The notes under the pieces: generated by a model
Databases searched by the model: none
Seen by the model: only the letters and a program-made list of their open reading frames with translations
Told to the model about the DNA's origin: nothing
Part shown: piece after piece, positions 1-8,078 of the stretch
Layout: the number at the start of each line of letters is the position of its first letter
Numbering within the stretch: position 1 is the stretch's first letter
Assembly: GCA_030452985.1 (NCBI GenBank)
Contig: JAKDLG010000036.1
Coordinates: 1-34,884, forward strand
From: Humibacillus sp.
GTDB taxonomy: Bacteria > Actinomycetota > Actinomycetes > Actinomycetales > Dermatophilaceae
Direction of reading: 5' to 3'
Length of the DNA stretch: 34,884 nt
Translations under genes and position numbers: made by a program

Positions 1-1840
1 CCTGGATCTGGTTGATCATCTTGCCCTTCGGGCCGATGACCTCACCGATCTTGTCTACGGGGACCTTGACCGTGATGATCCGCGGTGCGAACTCGCTCAT
101 CTCGTCGGGCACGTCGATGGCCTCGGCCATGACGTCGAGGATGTGCAGGCGCGCGTCGCGGGCCTGGGTCAGCGCCCCGGCCAGCACCGAGGCGGGGATG
201 CCGTCGAGCTTGGTGTCGAGCTGGATGGCCGTGACGAACTCCTTGGTGCCGGCGACCTTGAAGTCCATGTCGCCGAAGGCGTCCTCGGCTCCGAGGATGT
301 CGGTCAGAGCCGCGTACTGCATCTCACCGTCGACCGTGTCAGAGACCAGACCCATCGCGATACCCGCGACCGGCGCGCGCAGCGGCACACCGGCGTTGAG
401 CAGGCTCAGCGTCGAGGCGCAGACCGAGCCCATCGACGTGGAGCCGTTCGAGCTGAGCGCCTCCGACACCTGACGGATCGCGTAGGGGAACTCCTCACGC
501 GTCGGCAGCACCGGCATCAGGGCCCGCTCGGCGAGCGCACCGTGACCGATCTCGCGGCGCTTCGGCGAACCCACGCGGCCGGTCTCACCGGTGCTGTAAG
601 GCGGGAAGTTGTAGTTGTGCATGTAGCGCTTGCGCGTCACCGGCGAGAGGGTGTCGAGCTGCTGCTCCATCTTGAGCATGTTCAGCGTGGTGACGCCCAT
701 GATCTGGGTCTCGCCACGCTCGAAGATCGCCGAACCGTGAACGCGGGCCAGCACCTCGACCTCGGCGCCGAGGGCGCGGATGTCGGCCAGACCCCGACCG
801 TCGATGCGCACCTTGTCGCGCAGGATGCGCTGACGGATCAGCTTCTTCTGCACAGCGCGGAACGCGGCAGAGATCTCCTTGTCTCGGCCCTCGAACTGGC
901 CGGCGAGCTGCTCCTTGACCGAGGCCTTGATCTCGTCGAGCTTGTTCTCACGCTCGGTCTTGCCGGCGATCGTCAGAGCGGCAGCGGTGTCGTCGGACAC
1001 GGCGGCCTCGACAGCGGCGTAGGCGTCATCCTCGTAGTCGAGGAAGATCGGGAACTCCTGCACCGGCTTGGCGGCCTTGGCTGCGAGCTCGGACTGCGCG
1101 TCGCAGAGCACCTTGATGAACTTCTTGCTGGCCTCGAGGCCCTGGGCCACGACCTCCTCGGTCGGCGCCTGCTTGCCCAGCGTGGTGACGAGGTCCCACG
1201 TGGCGTCGGTCGACTCGGCCTCGACCATCATGATGGCCACGTCATCGGAGCCGTCGCTGTTCTTCACGACCCGGCCGGCGACGACCATGTCGAAGACGGA
1301 CTTCTCGATGTCGGAGAAGTTCGGGAACGCGACCCACTGGCCGTCGATGAGCGAGACCCGCACGCCGCCGATGGGGCCGGAGAAGGGCAGGCCGGAGATC
1401 TGGGTCGAGACGCTCGCCGCGTTGATCGCGAGCACGTCGTACTGGTGGTCGGGGTTCAGCGAGAACACCGAGATGACGACCTGGACCTCGTTGCGCAGAC
1501 CCTTCTTGAAGGTCGGGCGCAGCGGCCGGTCGATCAGACGGCAGGTGAGGATGGCATCGGTGCTGGGCCGGCCCTCACGGCGGAAGAAGCTGCCGGGGAT
1601 CTTGCCGATGGCGTACATGCGCTCTTCGACGTCGACCGTCAGCGGGAAGAAGTCGAAGTGGTCCTTCGGCGACTTGCCGGCAGACGTGGTGGACAACAGC
1701 ATCGTGTCGTCATCGAGGTAGGCCGCGACAGCGCCGCCGGCCTGCTTGGCCAGGCGGCCGGTCTCGAACCGAACCGTGCGGGTGCCGAAGGAGCCATTGT
1801 CGATGACGGCTTCGGCGAACGTGATGTCTGGACCCTCCAT
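1..1840 (-). CDS. pnp: Polyribonucleotide nucleotidyltransferase (PNPase), 3' end cut by window edge
   Basis: PNPase is a trimeric phosphorolytic 3'-to-5' exoribonuclease of RNA decay; in actinobacteria it can also add 3' tails. The first 613 codons are present. The start at 1840 gives [20 protein letters not shown], the usual actinobacterial N-terminus, with a GAGGG stretch just upstream. Both RNase PH-like halves are visible: the first with [19 protein letters not shown] and the second with the phosphate-binding [11 protein letters not shown] and [11 protein letters not shown] segments, separated by the helical linker. The frame enters the KH domain (IGPKGK, the GxxG loop) at the left edge, so the rest of KH and the S1 domain are outside. 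It lies 171 bp downstream of rpsO on the same strand, the widespread rpsO-pnp arrangement. Identity is certain. Confidence 0.97.
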   Translation of the reverse strand, partial: MEGPDITFAEAVIDNGSFGTRTVRFETGRLAKQAGGAVAAYLDDDTMLLSTTSAGKSPKDHFDFFPLTVDVEERMYAIGKIPGSFFRREGRPSTDAILTCRLIDRPLRPTFKKGLRNEVQVVISVFSLNPDHQYDVLAINAASVSTQISGLPFSGPIGGVRVSLIDGQWVAFPNFSDIEKSVFDMVVAGRVVKNSDGSDDVAIMMVEAESTDATWDLVTTLGKQAPTEEVVAQGLEASKKFIKVLCDAQSELAAKAAKPVQEFPIFLDYEDDAYAAVEAAVSDDTAAALTIAGKTERENKLDEIKASVKEQLAGQFEGRDKEISAAFRAVQKKLIRQRILRDKVRIDGRGLADIRALGAEVEVLARVHGSAIFERGETQIMGVTTLNMLKMEQQLDTLSPVTRKRYMHNYNFPPYSTGETGRVGSPKRREIGHGALAERALMPVLPTREEFPYAIRQVSEALSSNGSTSMGSVCASTLSLLNAGVPLRAPVAGIAMGLVSDTVDGEMQYAALTDILGAEDAFGDMDFKVAGTKEFVTAIQLDTKLDGIPASVLAGALTQARDARLHILDVMAEAIDVPDEMSEFAPRIITVKVPVDKIGEVIGPKGKMINQIQ

Positions 1841-1963
1841 GTGGGCCCTCGCTTTCTTTTGCTCAAGTTCCCGCGCACATCGTCGTTGTGTGCGTGGTGT
1901 CTTCTGCGGGGCCAGCAGGCCCCGCGGCGCGGCCACCGGGTGTACCGGAAGGCACGCACCTAC

Positions 1964-2005
1964 GACGAAAGGCGGTCTCCGCAGGTGCGGTGACCGCCTT
2001 TCGTC
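1964..2005 (-). terminator. Long rpsO-pnp intergenic hairpin (terminator or RNase III processing site)
   Basis: A perfect 13-bp inverted repeat (1964-1976 with 1993-2005) encloses a second short stem (1979-1983 with 1986-1990). It begins 6 bases after the rpsO stop and has no clear U-tract. It may act as an intrinsic terminator. Given its place between rpsO and pnp, it could equally be the double-stranded site that RNase III cuts in the pnp leader, as known in Escherichia coli and Streptomyces. Confidence 0.75.
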
Positions 2006-2011
2006 ACGGGT

Positions 2012-2281
2012 TCATCGACGCAGACCGAGGCGCTTGATCAGCGAGCGATAGCGCTCGATGTCGGTGGCCTCGAGGTAGCGCAGCATGCGCTTGCGCCGAC
2101 CGACCAGCAGCAGCAGCCCACGGCGGCTGTGGTGGTCGTGCTTGTGGGCACGGGAGTGCTCGGTGAGGTCTTTGATGCGCTGCGTGAGCATCGCGATCTG
2201 GACCTCGGGGGAACCGGTGTCGCCCTCGGTGGTGGCGTACTCGGTCATGATCTTCGCTTTGACGTCAGCTTCCAAAGGCAT
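2012..2281 (-). CDS. rpsO: 30S ribosomal protein S15
   Basis: S15 is a small 16S rRNA-binding protein of the 30S platform. The product is 89 aa, the family's normal length, with the hallmark segments [17 protein letters not shown] (residues 18-34), [17 protein letters not shown] and the ending [13 protein letters not shown]. The ATG at 2281 was chosen because it gives the canonical N-terminus ([12 protein letters not shown]) and has AAGGAG about 11 bases upstream. A longer in-frame start at 2377 adds a non-conserved extension. It is followed by the hairpin at 1964-2005 and then pnp. Identity is certain. Confidence 0.97.
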   Translation of the reverse strand: MPLEADVKAKIMTEYATTEGDTGSPEVQIAMLTQRIKDLTEHSRAHKHDHHSRRGLLLLVGRRKRMLRYLEATDIERYRSLIKRLGLRR

Positions 2282-2376
2282 GGGGGCACCGACTCCTTCT
2301 TCATCTCGTTGCGCGGTGCGCCAGGGCATGTTCACCTGGGCTCTGTTGGTCCGCGGCCGGTAGAACGGCACTGGCA

Positions 2377-2382
2377 AGACTA
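2377..2382 (-). promoter_or_regulatory. Possible -10 element for rpsO
   Basis: TAGTCT on the minus strand fits the actinobacterial TANNNT -10 pattern and lies about 95 bases before the rpsO start. No convincing -35 hexamer was found 16-19 bases upstream. The region 2282-2561 separates divergent rpsO and the DUF6131 gene and must hold both promoters. This is a weak call. Confidence 0.25.
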
Positions 2383-2561
2383 ACAGCGGGGCGTGTCGCC
2401 ACCCTAATCGGTTGCGTCATGCTGCTCGCCGTGCTGCTCGGGCGCTGCTCCTGCCCTGAGAACGGGTATGGCCCCGTTCGACTCGAGGTCTTCTCGAGCG
2501 GCGCTCCGGGGGGAATCCAGCGAGCGTCGTCACCACTCCAACCTAGGAGCTCTCCGATCTC

Positions 2562-2717
2562 ATGATCACTCTGGGAATCATCCTGCTCATCGTCGGCCTT
2601 CTCGTGAAGATCCCCGTCATCACCACCATCGCCGTCATCCTCGTCGTCGTGGGAGCAGTGCTGTTCATCCTCGGCGCCACGGGGCGCGCCATCGGGGGCC
2701 GCAAGCACTGGTACTGA
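2562..2717 (+). CDS. DUF6131-like small membrane protein (51 aa)
   Basis: This very small ORF starts at ATG 2562 with AGGAG 12 bases upstream. It encodes two hydrophobic helices (about residues 3-17 and 19-38) joined by a KIPVITT turn, and ends in the basic tail GRAIGGRKHWY. The Ile/Leu/Val/Gly-rich helices and the GGRKHWY ending match the DUF6131 family of tiny actinobacterial membrane proteins, whose function is not known. It stands alone on the plus strand between divergent rpsO and convergent marR, followed 41 bases later by a strong terminator hairpin. The match is from recognition of the sequence pattern, not a search. Confidence 0.85.
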   Translation: MITLGIILLIVGLLVKIPVITTIAVILVVVGAVLFILGATGRAIGGRKHWY

Positions 2718-2758
2718 CCGGGCCCGTCCCCGATCGGGCTCGAGCGGTATCCGAGTCG

Positions 2759-2790
2759 ACGCCCCTCCGCATCTCGATGCGGAGGGGCGT
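2759..2790. terminator. Bidirectional intrinsic terminator
   Basis: A perfect 14-bp stem (2759-2772 with 2777-2790) has a CTCG tetraloop. It sits between the convergent ends of the DUF6131 gene (stop 2717) and marR (stop 2830), so it can serve both strands. There is no strong T-run, as is common in high-GC actinobacteria. Confidence 0.85.
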
Positions 2791-2829
2791 TCGCGTACCC
2801 GTGACCCGCCTTTCGGGTAGCCACCGCAG

Positions 2830-3336
2830 TCATGAGCCCCCGGCCAGCCGGCTGTCGGCGATGGCCCGCAGCACCGGGACGGCTCGGGCCAGCGCGTCAC
2901 GGTCGGGCGATGACAGCGCCCCGATATCAGCCGCGAGTCGGCTCTCGCTCTCGAGCCTCAGGTCGTCCAGGGTGCCCCGGCCAGCCGGGGTCAGGCGCAC
3001 CAGCGTTGCTCGCGCGTCACGCGGGTCAGGTTCGCGTGCCACCCATCCCGCCGCCACCAGGATCTCGACGAGTCGGGTCATGCTGGCAGCCGACATGCCG
3101 AGCTGGCCGGCCAGGTCGCCGGGCCGACGACCGTCGGGGGCCTTGGCCAGCGCCGACAGCGCGACCAGCCGCGTCGGGGTGATTCCCGAGAGCGTGGCCG
3201 GCGACCGCAGGTGGTAGGCCAGCCGGCTGATCTCGGTGCGCAGCGATCCGGCCAGCTCGTCAGGTGGCATCGGCGCAGTGGGCGACGGAGGGGGCGACGC
3301 GTTCTTCATGACGCCCATGGTGTCGGTCCTGCTCAT
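2830..3336 (-). CDS. MarR-family transcriptional regulator
   Basis: The 168-aa protein has the MarR winged-helix layout: an N-terminal dimerisation helix (about residues 27-50), a helix-turn-helix around 62-100 (RPGDLAGQLGMSAASMTRLVEILVAAGWV), a wing with the signature DPRDARATLVRLTPAGR (about 102-118), and C-terminal dimerisation helices. MarR proteins usually repress neighbouring efflux or detoxification genes and release DNA on binding small aromatic or oxidising compounds. Its ATG at 3336 overlaps the stop of the upstream MFS exporter gene (ATGA), so the two are almost certainly co-transcribed and coupled. The first 25 residues (Pro/Ala/Ser-rich) are poorly conserved; an internal start is possible. 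The ligand cannot be predicted. Confidence 0.92.
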   Translation of the reverse strand: MSRTDTMGVMKNASPPPSPTAPMPPDELAGSLRTEISRLAYHLRSPATLSGITPTRLVALSALAKAPDGRRPGDLAGQLGMSAASMTRLVEILVAAGWVAREPDPRDARATLVRLTPAGRGTLDDLRLESESRLAADIGALSSPDRDALARAVPVLRAIADSRLAGGS

Positions 3337-5162
3337 CGCACCGGTACCTGCCCGGCATCCGCCTCATGTCGGACGCCGGGTGCAGCCGGCACCGCACCCT
3401 GCTGGTCGGAGCCTTCCGCGCTCGTCGACCCGAACACCACGCCCGCTCCGGCCGTACTCGCTGTCGCTGCCGTGGTTACCAGAGCAGGCTCAGCTGGCTC
3501 GACGTGCACGTACTTCCCACCCCGTAACCACGAGGCAGCGGCGGCCACGAGGCAGGCGATGATCGCGAACCCGAAAGCCACGACGAGACCGTCGTGGAAG
3601 GGACCGGAGATCAGCGACGGGAAGAAGCTGCGCCCGGTGAGGTAGGTCGCGTCGGCCGAGGGCAGGCTCGCCAACGCGTGAGGCCCGAGCAGTGACGCGA
3701 TCGGGTTGTAACCGAGCAGCGACGCGAAGAGCACCGAGACGGGCGGAAGACTGGCGACTTGAGCCGCCTGGGTGGGGTCGACGCCGTGCGCGACCAGCCC
3801 GCTCGACATCGCCTGCGGGAGCGAGCCGGCGAGCCCGGTGATGATGAGCGAGAAGAAGATCCCGATCGAGAGCACCATGGCGGAGTTCTGGAACGTCGTG
3901 CTCATACCGGCGCCGACGCCCCGCCGGTTGGCCGGCAGCGAGTTCATGATGCCGGCCCGGTTCGGCGAGGCGAAGAGGCCCATCCCGACGCCGTTGACGA
4001 CCAGCGCCGCCGCGAACTGCCAGTAGGAGAAGTTCACCGGGAGCAGCAGCAGCCAGACGAACGAGAGCGCCGCGACGAGCATGCCGCCGGTGGCGAACGG
4101 CCGCGCCCCGTACCGGTCGGAGAGGTAACCCGAGAGCGGGCCGGCCACGAGGAAGCCCACGGTCAGCGGGAGCATGAAGATGCCGGCCCAGAGCGGCGTC
4201 GACTCGAAGGAGTAGCCGCGCCGGGGCAGCCAGATGCCCTGAAGCCAGATGATGAGGATGAACATCAGGCCACCCCGGCCGAGGCCGGAGAGCAGGCTGG
4301 CGATGTTGCCGGCCGCGAACGCCCGGATGCGGAAGAGGTCGAGGTGGAACATCGGGTGCGCCACCTTGGTCTCGATGACGCAGAACGCGACAAGCACCAG
4401 GGCGCCACCGATGAGGCAGGTCAGCACGAACGGGCTGGACCAGCCCATGATGTGGCCGCCGTAGGGCTGGATGCCGTAGGTGATGCCGACGAGCACGGCG
4501 ATCAGCCCGACGCCGAAGGTGAGGTTGCCCCACCAGTCGATCCGGCCGTGGTGGCGCACGCCGTTGTCCCGCAGCCGCAGGTAGGCCCAGGCCGTTCCGA
4601 AGGCGCTCACGGGCACCGAGACGAGAAAGACGAGCCGCCAGTCGATCGGCCCCAGGATGCCGCCGATGACGAGGCCGAGAAAGCTCCCGGCGATACCGGC
4701 GACCATGTTGAGACCGAGCGCCAGGCCGCGCTGCTCCACGGGGAACGCATCGGTGATGATGGCGCTCGAGTTGGCCATGAGCAGGGCTCCCCCGACGCCC
4801 TGCAGCACGCGCATGATGATGAGCCACAAGGCTCCCGAGGTGCCGGTGAGCCACGTCGCGGTGAGGGCGATCGAGAAGATCGTGAAGATGGCGAACCCGG
4901 CGTTGTACATCTTCACGCGGCCGTACATGTCGCCGAGTCGGCCGAAGCTGACGACGAGCACGGCTGTGACCACGAGGTAGCCCATCATCAGCCACAGCAG
5001 GTAGCTCGAGTTGCCCGGCGTGAGGGGGTTGACGCCCAGGCCTCGGAATATGTCGGGCAGGGCGATCAGCAGGATGGAGGAGTTGATCGTCGCGATGAGC
5101 ACGCCCAGGGTCGTGTTCGAGAGCGCGATCCACTTGTAGAAGTCAGAACGGTTCTCCGTCAT
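3333..5162 (-). CDS. MFS exporter, DHA2 (EmrB/QacA-type) 14-TM drug:H+ antiporter, 5' end altered by IS insertion
   Basis: The 609-aa protein has the 14-helix DHA2 layout. Seen are motif A after TM2 (GRLGDMYGRVKMY, about residues 74-86), the motif B region RVLQGVGGALL, and the antiporter motif C region MVAGIAGSFLGLVIGG. It is probably a proton-driven exporter of lipophilic compounds. The last 60 residues are a low-complexity Ala/Thr/Gly-rich tail. The gene is coupled by ATGA to marR downstream. The ATG at 5162 has no ribosome-binding site and lies at the edge of an inserted ISKra4 element: its first two bases belong to the target duplication. Deleting the element joins this frame to 12 further upstream codons (7144-7179) that begin with an ATG overlapping the stop of the preceding lipoprotein gene. 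The present protein has therefore probably lost its native start and first 12 residues, though all membrane helices remain. Whether it is still expressed is open. Confidence 0.9.
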   Translation of the reverse strand: MTENRSDFYKWIALSNTTLGVLIATINSSILLIALPDIFRGLGVNPLTPGNSSYLLWLMMGYLVVTAVLVVSFGRLGDMYGRVKMYNAGFAIFTIFSIALTATWLTGTSGALWLIIMRVLQGVGGALLMANSSAIITDAFPVEQRGLALGLNMVAGIAGSFLGLVIGGILGPIDWRLVFLVSVPVSAFGTAWAYLRLRDNGVRHHGRIDWWGNLTFGVGLIAVLVGITYGIQPYGGHIMGWSSPFVLTCLIGGALVLVAFCVIETKVAHPMFHLDLFRIRAFAAGNIASLLSGLGRGGLMFILIIWLQGIWLPRRGYSFESTPLWAGIFMLPLTVGFLVAGPLSGYLSDRYGARPFATGGMLVAALSFVWLLLLPVNFSYWQFAAALVVNGVGMGLFASPNRAGIMNSLPANRRGVGAGMSTTFQNSAMVLSIGIFFSLIITGLAGSLPQAMSSGLVAHGVDPTQAAQVASLPPVSVLFASLLGYNPIASLLGPHALASLPSADATYLTGRSFFPSLISGPFHDGLVVAFGFAIIACLVAAAASWLRGGKYVHVEPAEPALVTTAATASTAGAGVVFGSTSAEGSDQQGAVPAAPGVRHEADAGQVPVR

Positions 5163-5169
5163 TTGTTTC
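5161..5169. repeat. Target-site duplication, left copy (9 bp)
   Basis: ATTTGTTTC lies directly outside the left inverted repeat and is repeated exactly at 7142-7150. It contains the first two bases of the exporter ATG (read on the minus strand). Confidence 0.92.
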
Positions 5170-5192
5170 GGGTGCGGCTCTGGTGGAGTGAC
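5170..5192 (+). repeat. IS terminal inverted repeat, left
   Basis: These 23 bp begin GGGTGCGGCTC and are identical to the reverse complement of 7119-7141. The last base overlaps the transposase TAG stop codon. Confidence 0.93.
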
Positions 5193-6703
5193 TATGCGGC
5201 TCGGGGGATGACGTCGTTGGCGTAGCGGGACTCGTGGACCCGGTGGCGTTCACGCGCGAGGTGGTAGCGCCAGTAGGTGTCGAAGTCGTTGTTGGCTCGT
5301 ACGGCTCGGAGTTTGAGCACGGCCTCGGCGCCATCGACGCTCCAGCGGGCTCCGGTGATGTCCATCCGGTCGGCGACCAGGGAGCGGCAGGCGCCCTCGA
5401 TGATCCCGGTCGCGATGGGCCAGCCGGCAGCGAGGGCGCGCGGGTAGTCCAGGTAGCTGGTCTTGTTGATCAGGTAGGTCGCGCACGCGTCGGCCTTGCC
5501 GCGCTTGGCTTTGGGTAGTTTCGCGGTGGTGGCGCGTCGCCGGATGCCGGCGGCGACCTGACGAGCGTCGCCGTGCAGGATGGCCAGGGCCCGCTCGCGC
5601 ACCCATGCCTCGGCTCCGGGGTCGGCTTCGGGGAAGAAGCACCACGCCGCGCCCCAGAGGTATTCAAGGACGTGGATGAAGTCGATCAGGATTGGCACGG
5701 TGATGCCGCGGGTGTCTGATTCGGCGTTGATCCGGTCGATCTGGTGGTTGTTACCGTCGACCAGGGCCACCCAGGTGCGGGCATGGCCGGGATCGCATCG
5801 CTCGGCCTGGTCGAAGACGGCGGCGATGACCGTAGCCGCGTCCTGCACGACGCTGGCGGTGACCCACTTGTTCTTCGCCGTCGATACCGGCGGCGCCGGT
5901 GGGTCGGGATCGGACTTGTCGCTGGCGAGCACGTCCGTGGCACAGCGGGGTACCGGGGTCAGGTCATAGACGGCGCCGACCTCGGCCATCCGTTTCCGGT
6001 TACGCTTCTCGCCCTTGGACAGGCGGGTGGCCAGCTTGGGGCTCGCCTTGGCGGCGGCCTTGGCGGTCGCGGCCCGCAACGCGTCGGGGCGCATCACGAT
6101 GCCCTTGCCGTCGGCGGAGATGACCAGCACGTCATTCTCCTGCGGTTGCCTGCGTGGCGCACTGGCGTAGAAGTCCTGCACATCGGCCGCGGCGCGGGCG
6201 GCCAACGCCTCGACTTGACGCTTGCCCAGGTGCTGGCCGGTGGCGCGGGTGATGGCCCCGGCGGCCTGCTCGAACGAGCCCCGGGCCGACTCGATCGCGG
6301 CCAGCCGGCGCAGCCCGTGCGAGTGCCGCTCGACCGGCAGGTTCAGGACCCCGTCGCCCGGGTGCAGGTTCCGGTGCCCGCGGTGGCGGTAGGCGATCCG
6401 CTGCACGTCCACCGGCCCGAACACGCTGGCCAGCACCCGGACATGGCCCGGCTCGAGCACGCTGTGCACCACCTCGTCCTCGTCGGCCACGACCGGCAGC
6501 CGCGCCTCGCTGGCCGCGCGCAGGCTCAGGTGATCCTGCAGCAGCCGGCGCAGCAGCTCCCGGCCCCGACACTCCAGCTCGTCCTCGAGCTGCCCGTGCG
6601 AGAGCGCGGCCGACTGGTCACCTTCTAGCCAGGCCAACACCTGCTCGAAACACGCCGAGGACGACCCGAAGCGTGCCGGCGCCTCGGCGGCCCCGCCGGT
6701 CAC
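5192..6703 (-). CDS. ISKra4-family transposase
   Basis: The 503-aa DDE-type transposase catalyses excision and insertion of the element. Likely catalytic residues are D198 (SADGKG), D316 (ALVDGNN) and E436 (GIIEGACRSLV). The C-terminal signature WPIATGIIEGACRSLVADRM, followed by ITGARWS and LKLRAVRANNDFDTYW, is typical of ISKra4 transposases. The N-terminal third contains a conserved region (VFGPVDVQRIAYRHRGHRNLHP) that probably helps bind the ends. The start overlaps the stop of the DUF6788 gene by 4 bp (ATGA), implying translational coupling. No frameshift or premature stop is visible, so the enzyme looks intact. Confidence 0.94.
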   Translation of the reverse strand: MTGGAAEAPARFGSSSACFEQVLAWLEGDQSAALSHGQLEDELECRGRELLRRLLQDHLSLRAASEARLPVVADEDEVVHSVLEPGHVRVLASVFGPVDVQRIAYRHRGHRNLHPGDGVLNLPVERHSHGLRRLAAIESARGSFEQAAGAITRATGQHLGKRQVEALAARAAADVQDFYASAPRRQPQENDVLVISADGKGIVMRPDALRAATAKAAAKASPKLATRLSKGEKRNRKRMAEVGAVYDLTPVPRCATDVLASDKSDPDPPAPPVSTAKNKWVTASVVQDAATVIAAVFDQAERCDPGHARTWVALVDGNNHQIDRINAESDTRGITVPILIDFIHVLEYLWGAAWCFFPEADPGAEAWVRERALAILHGDARQVAAGIRRRATTAKLPKAKRGKADACATYLINKTSYLDYPRALAAGWPIATGIIEGACRSLVADRMDITGARWSVDGAEAVLKLRAVRANNDFDTYWRYHLARERHRVHESRYANDVIPRAA

Positions 6704-6999
6704 CGCGGGCTCCGGCGCGTCGCGCGGGACTCGCGCAGCCGCGCCAGCCCGGCGCCCGCCTGCGCGTCCAGCTCGGCCCTGGCCTGCTCGTAGCGGGCCA
6801 GCGCGGCAGTGACCTCCGCGACCTCGGCCGCGGTCAGAGTCAATGTCTTGGTCCGGCCGTCCTCAGTGAACCGCAGCGCGGGACTCTCATGGGGGTCCCC
6901 CTCTGCGCACCGGCATCCCGGCTTGCCGCAGCGGCGCCGGAACGTGGTCAGGCTGCCCTGCAGCAGCAATGGTCGAGTCCCTCTCGCGATACACCGCAT
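6700..6999 (-). CDS. DUF6788-like IS accessory protein
   Basis: This small protein (99 aa from ATG 6999) has a Cys-rich motif RRRCGKPGCRCAEGDPH near residues 18-34, followed by a segment with a charged TEDGRTKTLTLTAAE strand and a helical C-terminus. Proteins of this pattern (DUF6788) are commonly encoded just before ISKra4 transposases. Their role is not established; the Cys cluster suggests a metal site and possibly nucleic-acid contact. The ATG at 6999 is preferred because the upstream in-frame extension to 7092 is not family-like; no strong ribosome-binding site decides it. It overlaps the transposase start by 4 bp and lies inside the inverted repeats. Confidence 0.75.
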   Translation of the reverse strand: MRCIARGTRPLLLQGSLTTFRRRCGKPGCRCAEGDPHESPALRFTEDGRTKTLTLTAAEVAEVTAALARYEQARAELDAQAGAGLARLRESRATRRSPR

Positions 7000-7118
7000 A
7001 CTAGCCCCATTCTGTGTCCCTATGTGGATACAGACAGGGAATCGCAAGCACGGCCCAATATCGGGGATCTGCCCAGCGCGTCGCCCGATCAAACCTGCGC
7101 AGTCACCCGGCCCGGAAC

Positions 7119-7141
7119 GTCACTCCACCAGAGCCGCACCC
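7119..7141 (-). repeat. IS terminal inverted repeat, right
   Basis: This is the exact reverse complement of 5170-5192. About 120 bp of non-coding sequence separates it from the first IS gene and should hold the IS promoter. Confidence 0.93.
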
Positions 7142-7150
7142 ATTTGTTTC
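7142..7150. repeat. Target-site duplication, right copy (9 bp)
   Basis: ATTTGTTTC is identical to 5161-5169 and immediately outside the right inverted repeat. Confidence 0.92.
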
Positions 7151-7179
7151 AACCGTACTAACCAATTCTGGATGTTCAT
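7142..7179 (-). pseudogene. Detached 5' fragment of the MFS exporter gene
   Basis: On the minus strand an ATG at 7179 overlaps the lipoprotein stop codon (ATGA, 7176-7179) and opens a frame reading MNIQNWLVRLKQ up to the target duplication. When the IS and one duplication copy are removed, this frame joins MTENRSDFYKWI of the exporter without a shift. It is therefore probably the original start of that gene. In the present sequence the frame runs into the IS and stops after a few codons. The inference depends on the upstream ATG having been used. Confidence 0.6.
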
Positions 7180-8066
7180 TGAGAGCGCAGGCGCGACACG
7201 GCAGCCTCCACTGCCTGTCGGTCGCTCGCGGGCGACCAGGCCCCACCGTCGAGCACGACCCAGATCGCGAGGTCGCCCGAGACGACGAACAGCGAGCGGG
7301 CCCGCCCCGACGGCGAGTCCGGGCTCGACACGCTGCCGACCAGCCCGCCCATCCCGCCGAGCCGGCCCGGGCTCCCCCCTGCACACCTGACGACGGCCGA
7401 ACGCAGCCAGGCGAGGGCGGTCTCCCCGGCTGCCCCTGCCTGCCGCCGCATTGAGCGATAGCTGATGATCCGCTGCTCGCTGGTGGCGCCCGCAGATGAC
7501 GCTGCGACCGTGACCCGGGCCTCGCCCGTGACGAGGCGGTCGAGGGCGAACGCGAGCACCACGTCGTCGACGCCCTGCACGGTGAAGGGGAAGCTGACCG
7601 TGCAGTCGGGTTCGGGTGGCCGCGGCGCCGCGCAGCCGGCGCGGTGGCGCGACACGGCGCGAGTCGCGTTGAACGAGGTGGCGCCCAGACCCGGCCAGAT
7701 CGCGTCGGGCCGCACCGGAACCGCATCCGCTGCGAGGTCCACGATGCTCACGCAGGGGGAGCTCTCGGGAACGGGTGTCATCCCAGGTTCGGTGGTCAGG
7801 GAGGTCGACCCTCCCCCTCCGACCGCCGTGGAGCTGCCGCTGCGCGAGGGCTCAAGGGTGGGTGGGGTCGGGGGCGAGGGCGAGGTACAGGCCGACCCGA
7901 GGATGCCGGTCAGCGCGATGGTCAGGGCCCTGGCCTTCCAGCGCCTCGACCCACGACGCGCGGGAACGACGACGGGCAGTGGCGGTGGCACCTGGCCGCT
8001 GTCGTGCGGGAACCGCAGCGACCGCGGGTATTGCTGCCCGTCATTGCTCCCGGTGGTGACAGGCAT
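7176..8066 (-). CDS. Putative lipoprotein with four-cysteine extracellular domain (paralogue of 8570-9439)
   Basis: The 296-aa product has a basic stretch (RRGSRRWKAR), a hydrophobic segment and a lipobox ending LGSAC with the lipidated Cys near residue 60, then a Pro/Ser/Gly-rich linker. The folded part shares with the protein at 8570-9439 the segment GMTPVPES-C, a P-D-A-IWP motif, paired Cys followed by SFPF, a Cys-x-GG-xPG segment and WVVLDGGAW near the end. The four shared Cys suggest two disulfides. The general pattern (disulfide-linked alpha/beta domain after a membrane anchor) resembles PknH-like sensor domains, but this is only a hint. The 5' extension before the signal peptide is long, so the true start may be an internal GTG. 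It lies 12 bp after the MOSC gene and originally overlapped the MFS gene. Confidence 0.8.
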   Translation of the reverse strand: MPVTTGSNDGQQYPRSLRFPHDSGQVPPPLPVVVPARRGSRRWKARALTIALTGILGSACTSPSPPTPPTLEPSRSGSSTAVGGGGSTSLTTEPGMTPVPESSPCVSIVDLAADAVPVRPDAIWPGLGATSFNATRAVSRHRAGCAAPRPPEPDCTVSFPFTVQGVDDVVLAFALDRLVTGEARVTVAASSAGATSEQRIISYRSMRRQAGAAGETALAWLRSAVVRCAGGSPGRLGGMGGLVGSVSSPDSPSGRARSLFVVSGDLAIWVVLDGGAWSPASDRQAVEAAVSRLRSQ

Positions 8067-8078
8067 GGCGCGGCAGGC

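Larger units (their letters stand above)
5170..7141 (-). mobile_element. Complete ISKra4-family insertion sequence (1972 bp)
   Basis: The element is bounded by perfect 23-bp terminal inverted repeats (5170-5192 and 7119-7141) and flanked by a 9-bp direct repeat, ATTTGTTTC. It carries two minus-strand genes overlapping by 4 bp: a DUF6788-type accessory protein and a DDE transposase. Two genes and 9-bp duplications agree with what is known of part of the ISKra4 family. Perfect ends, perfect duplication and intact ORFs suggest a recent, possibly still active insertion. Confidence 0.93.

Noticed and set aside
143..1993. Long plus-strand open frame (616 codons) opposite pnp
   Set aside because: Its product is Arg/Asp/His/Gly-rich without any fold pattern, and the opposite strand encodes a clear PNPase. 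Such antisense frames are usual in high-GC DNA.
3759..5225. Long plus-strand open frame (488 codons) opposite the MFS exporter
   Set aside because: Extreme Asp/Glu/Arg/His composition and full overlap with a gene having clear transporter motifs; it also runs into the IS end.
7144..7165. Imperfect palindrome TTGTTTCAACC/GTACTAACCAA as a MarR operator for the exporter
   Set aside because: Only about half the positions match, and once the upstream in-frame ATG at 7179 was noticed the stretch is better explained as coding sequence of the interrupted exporter gene.
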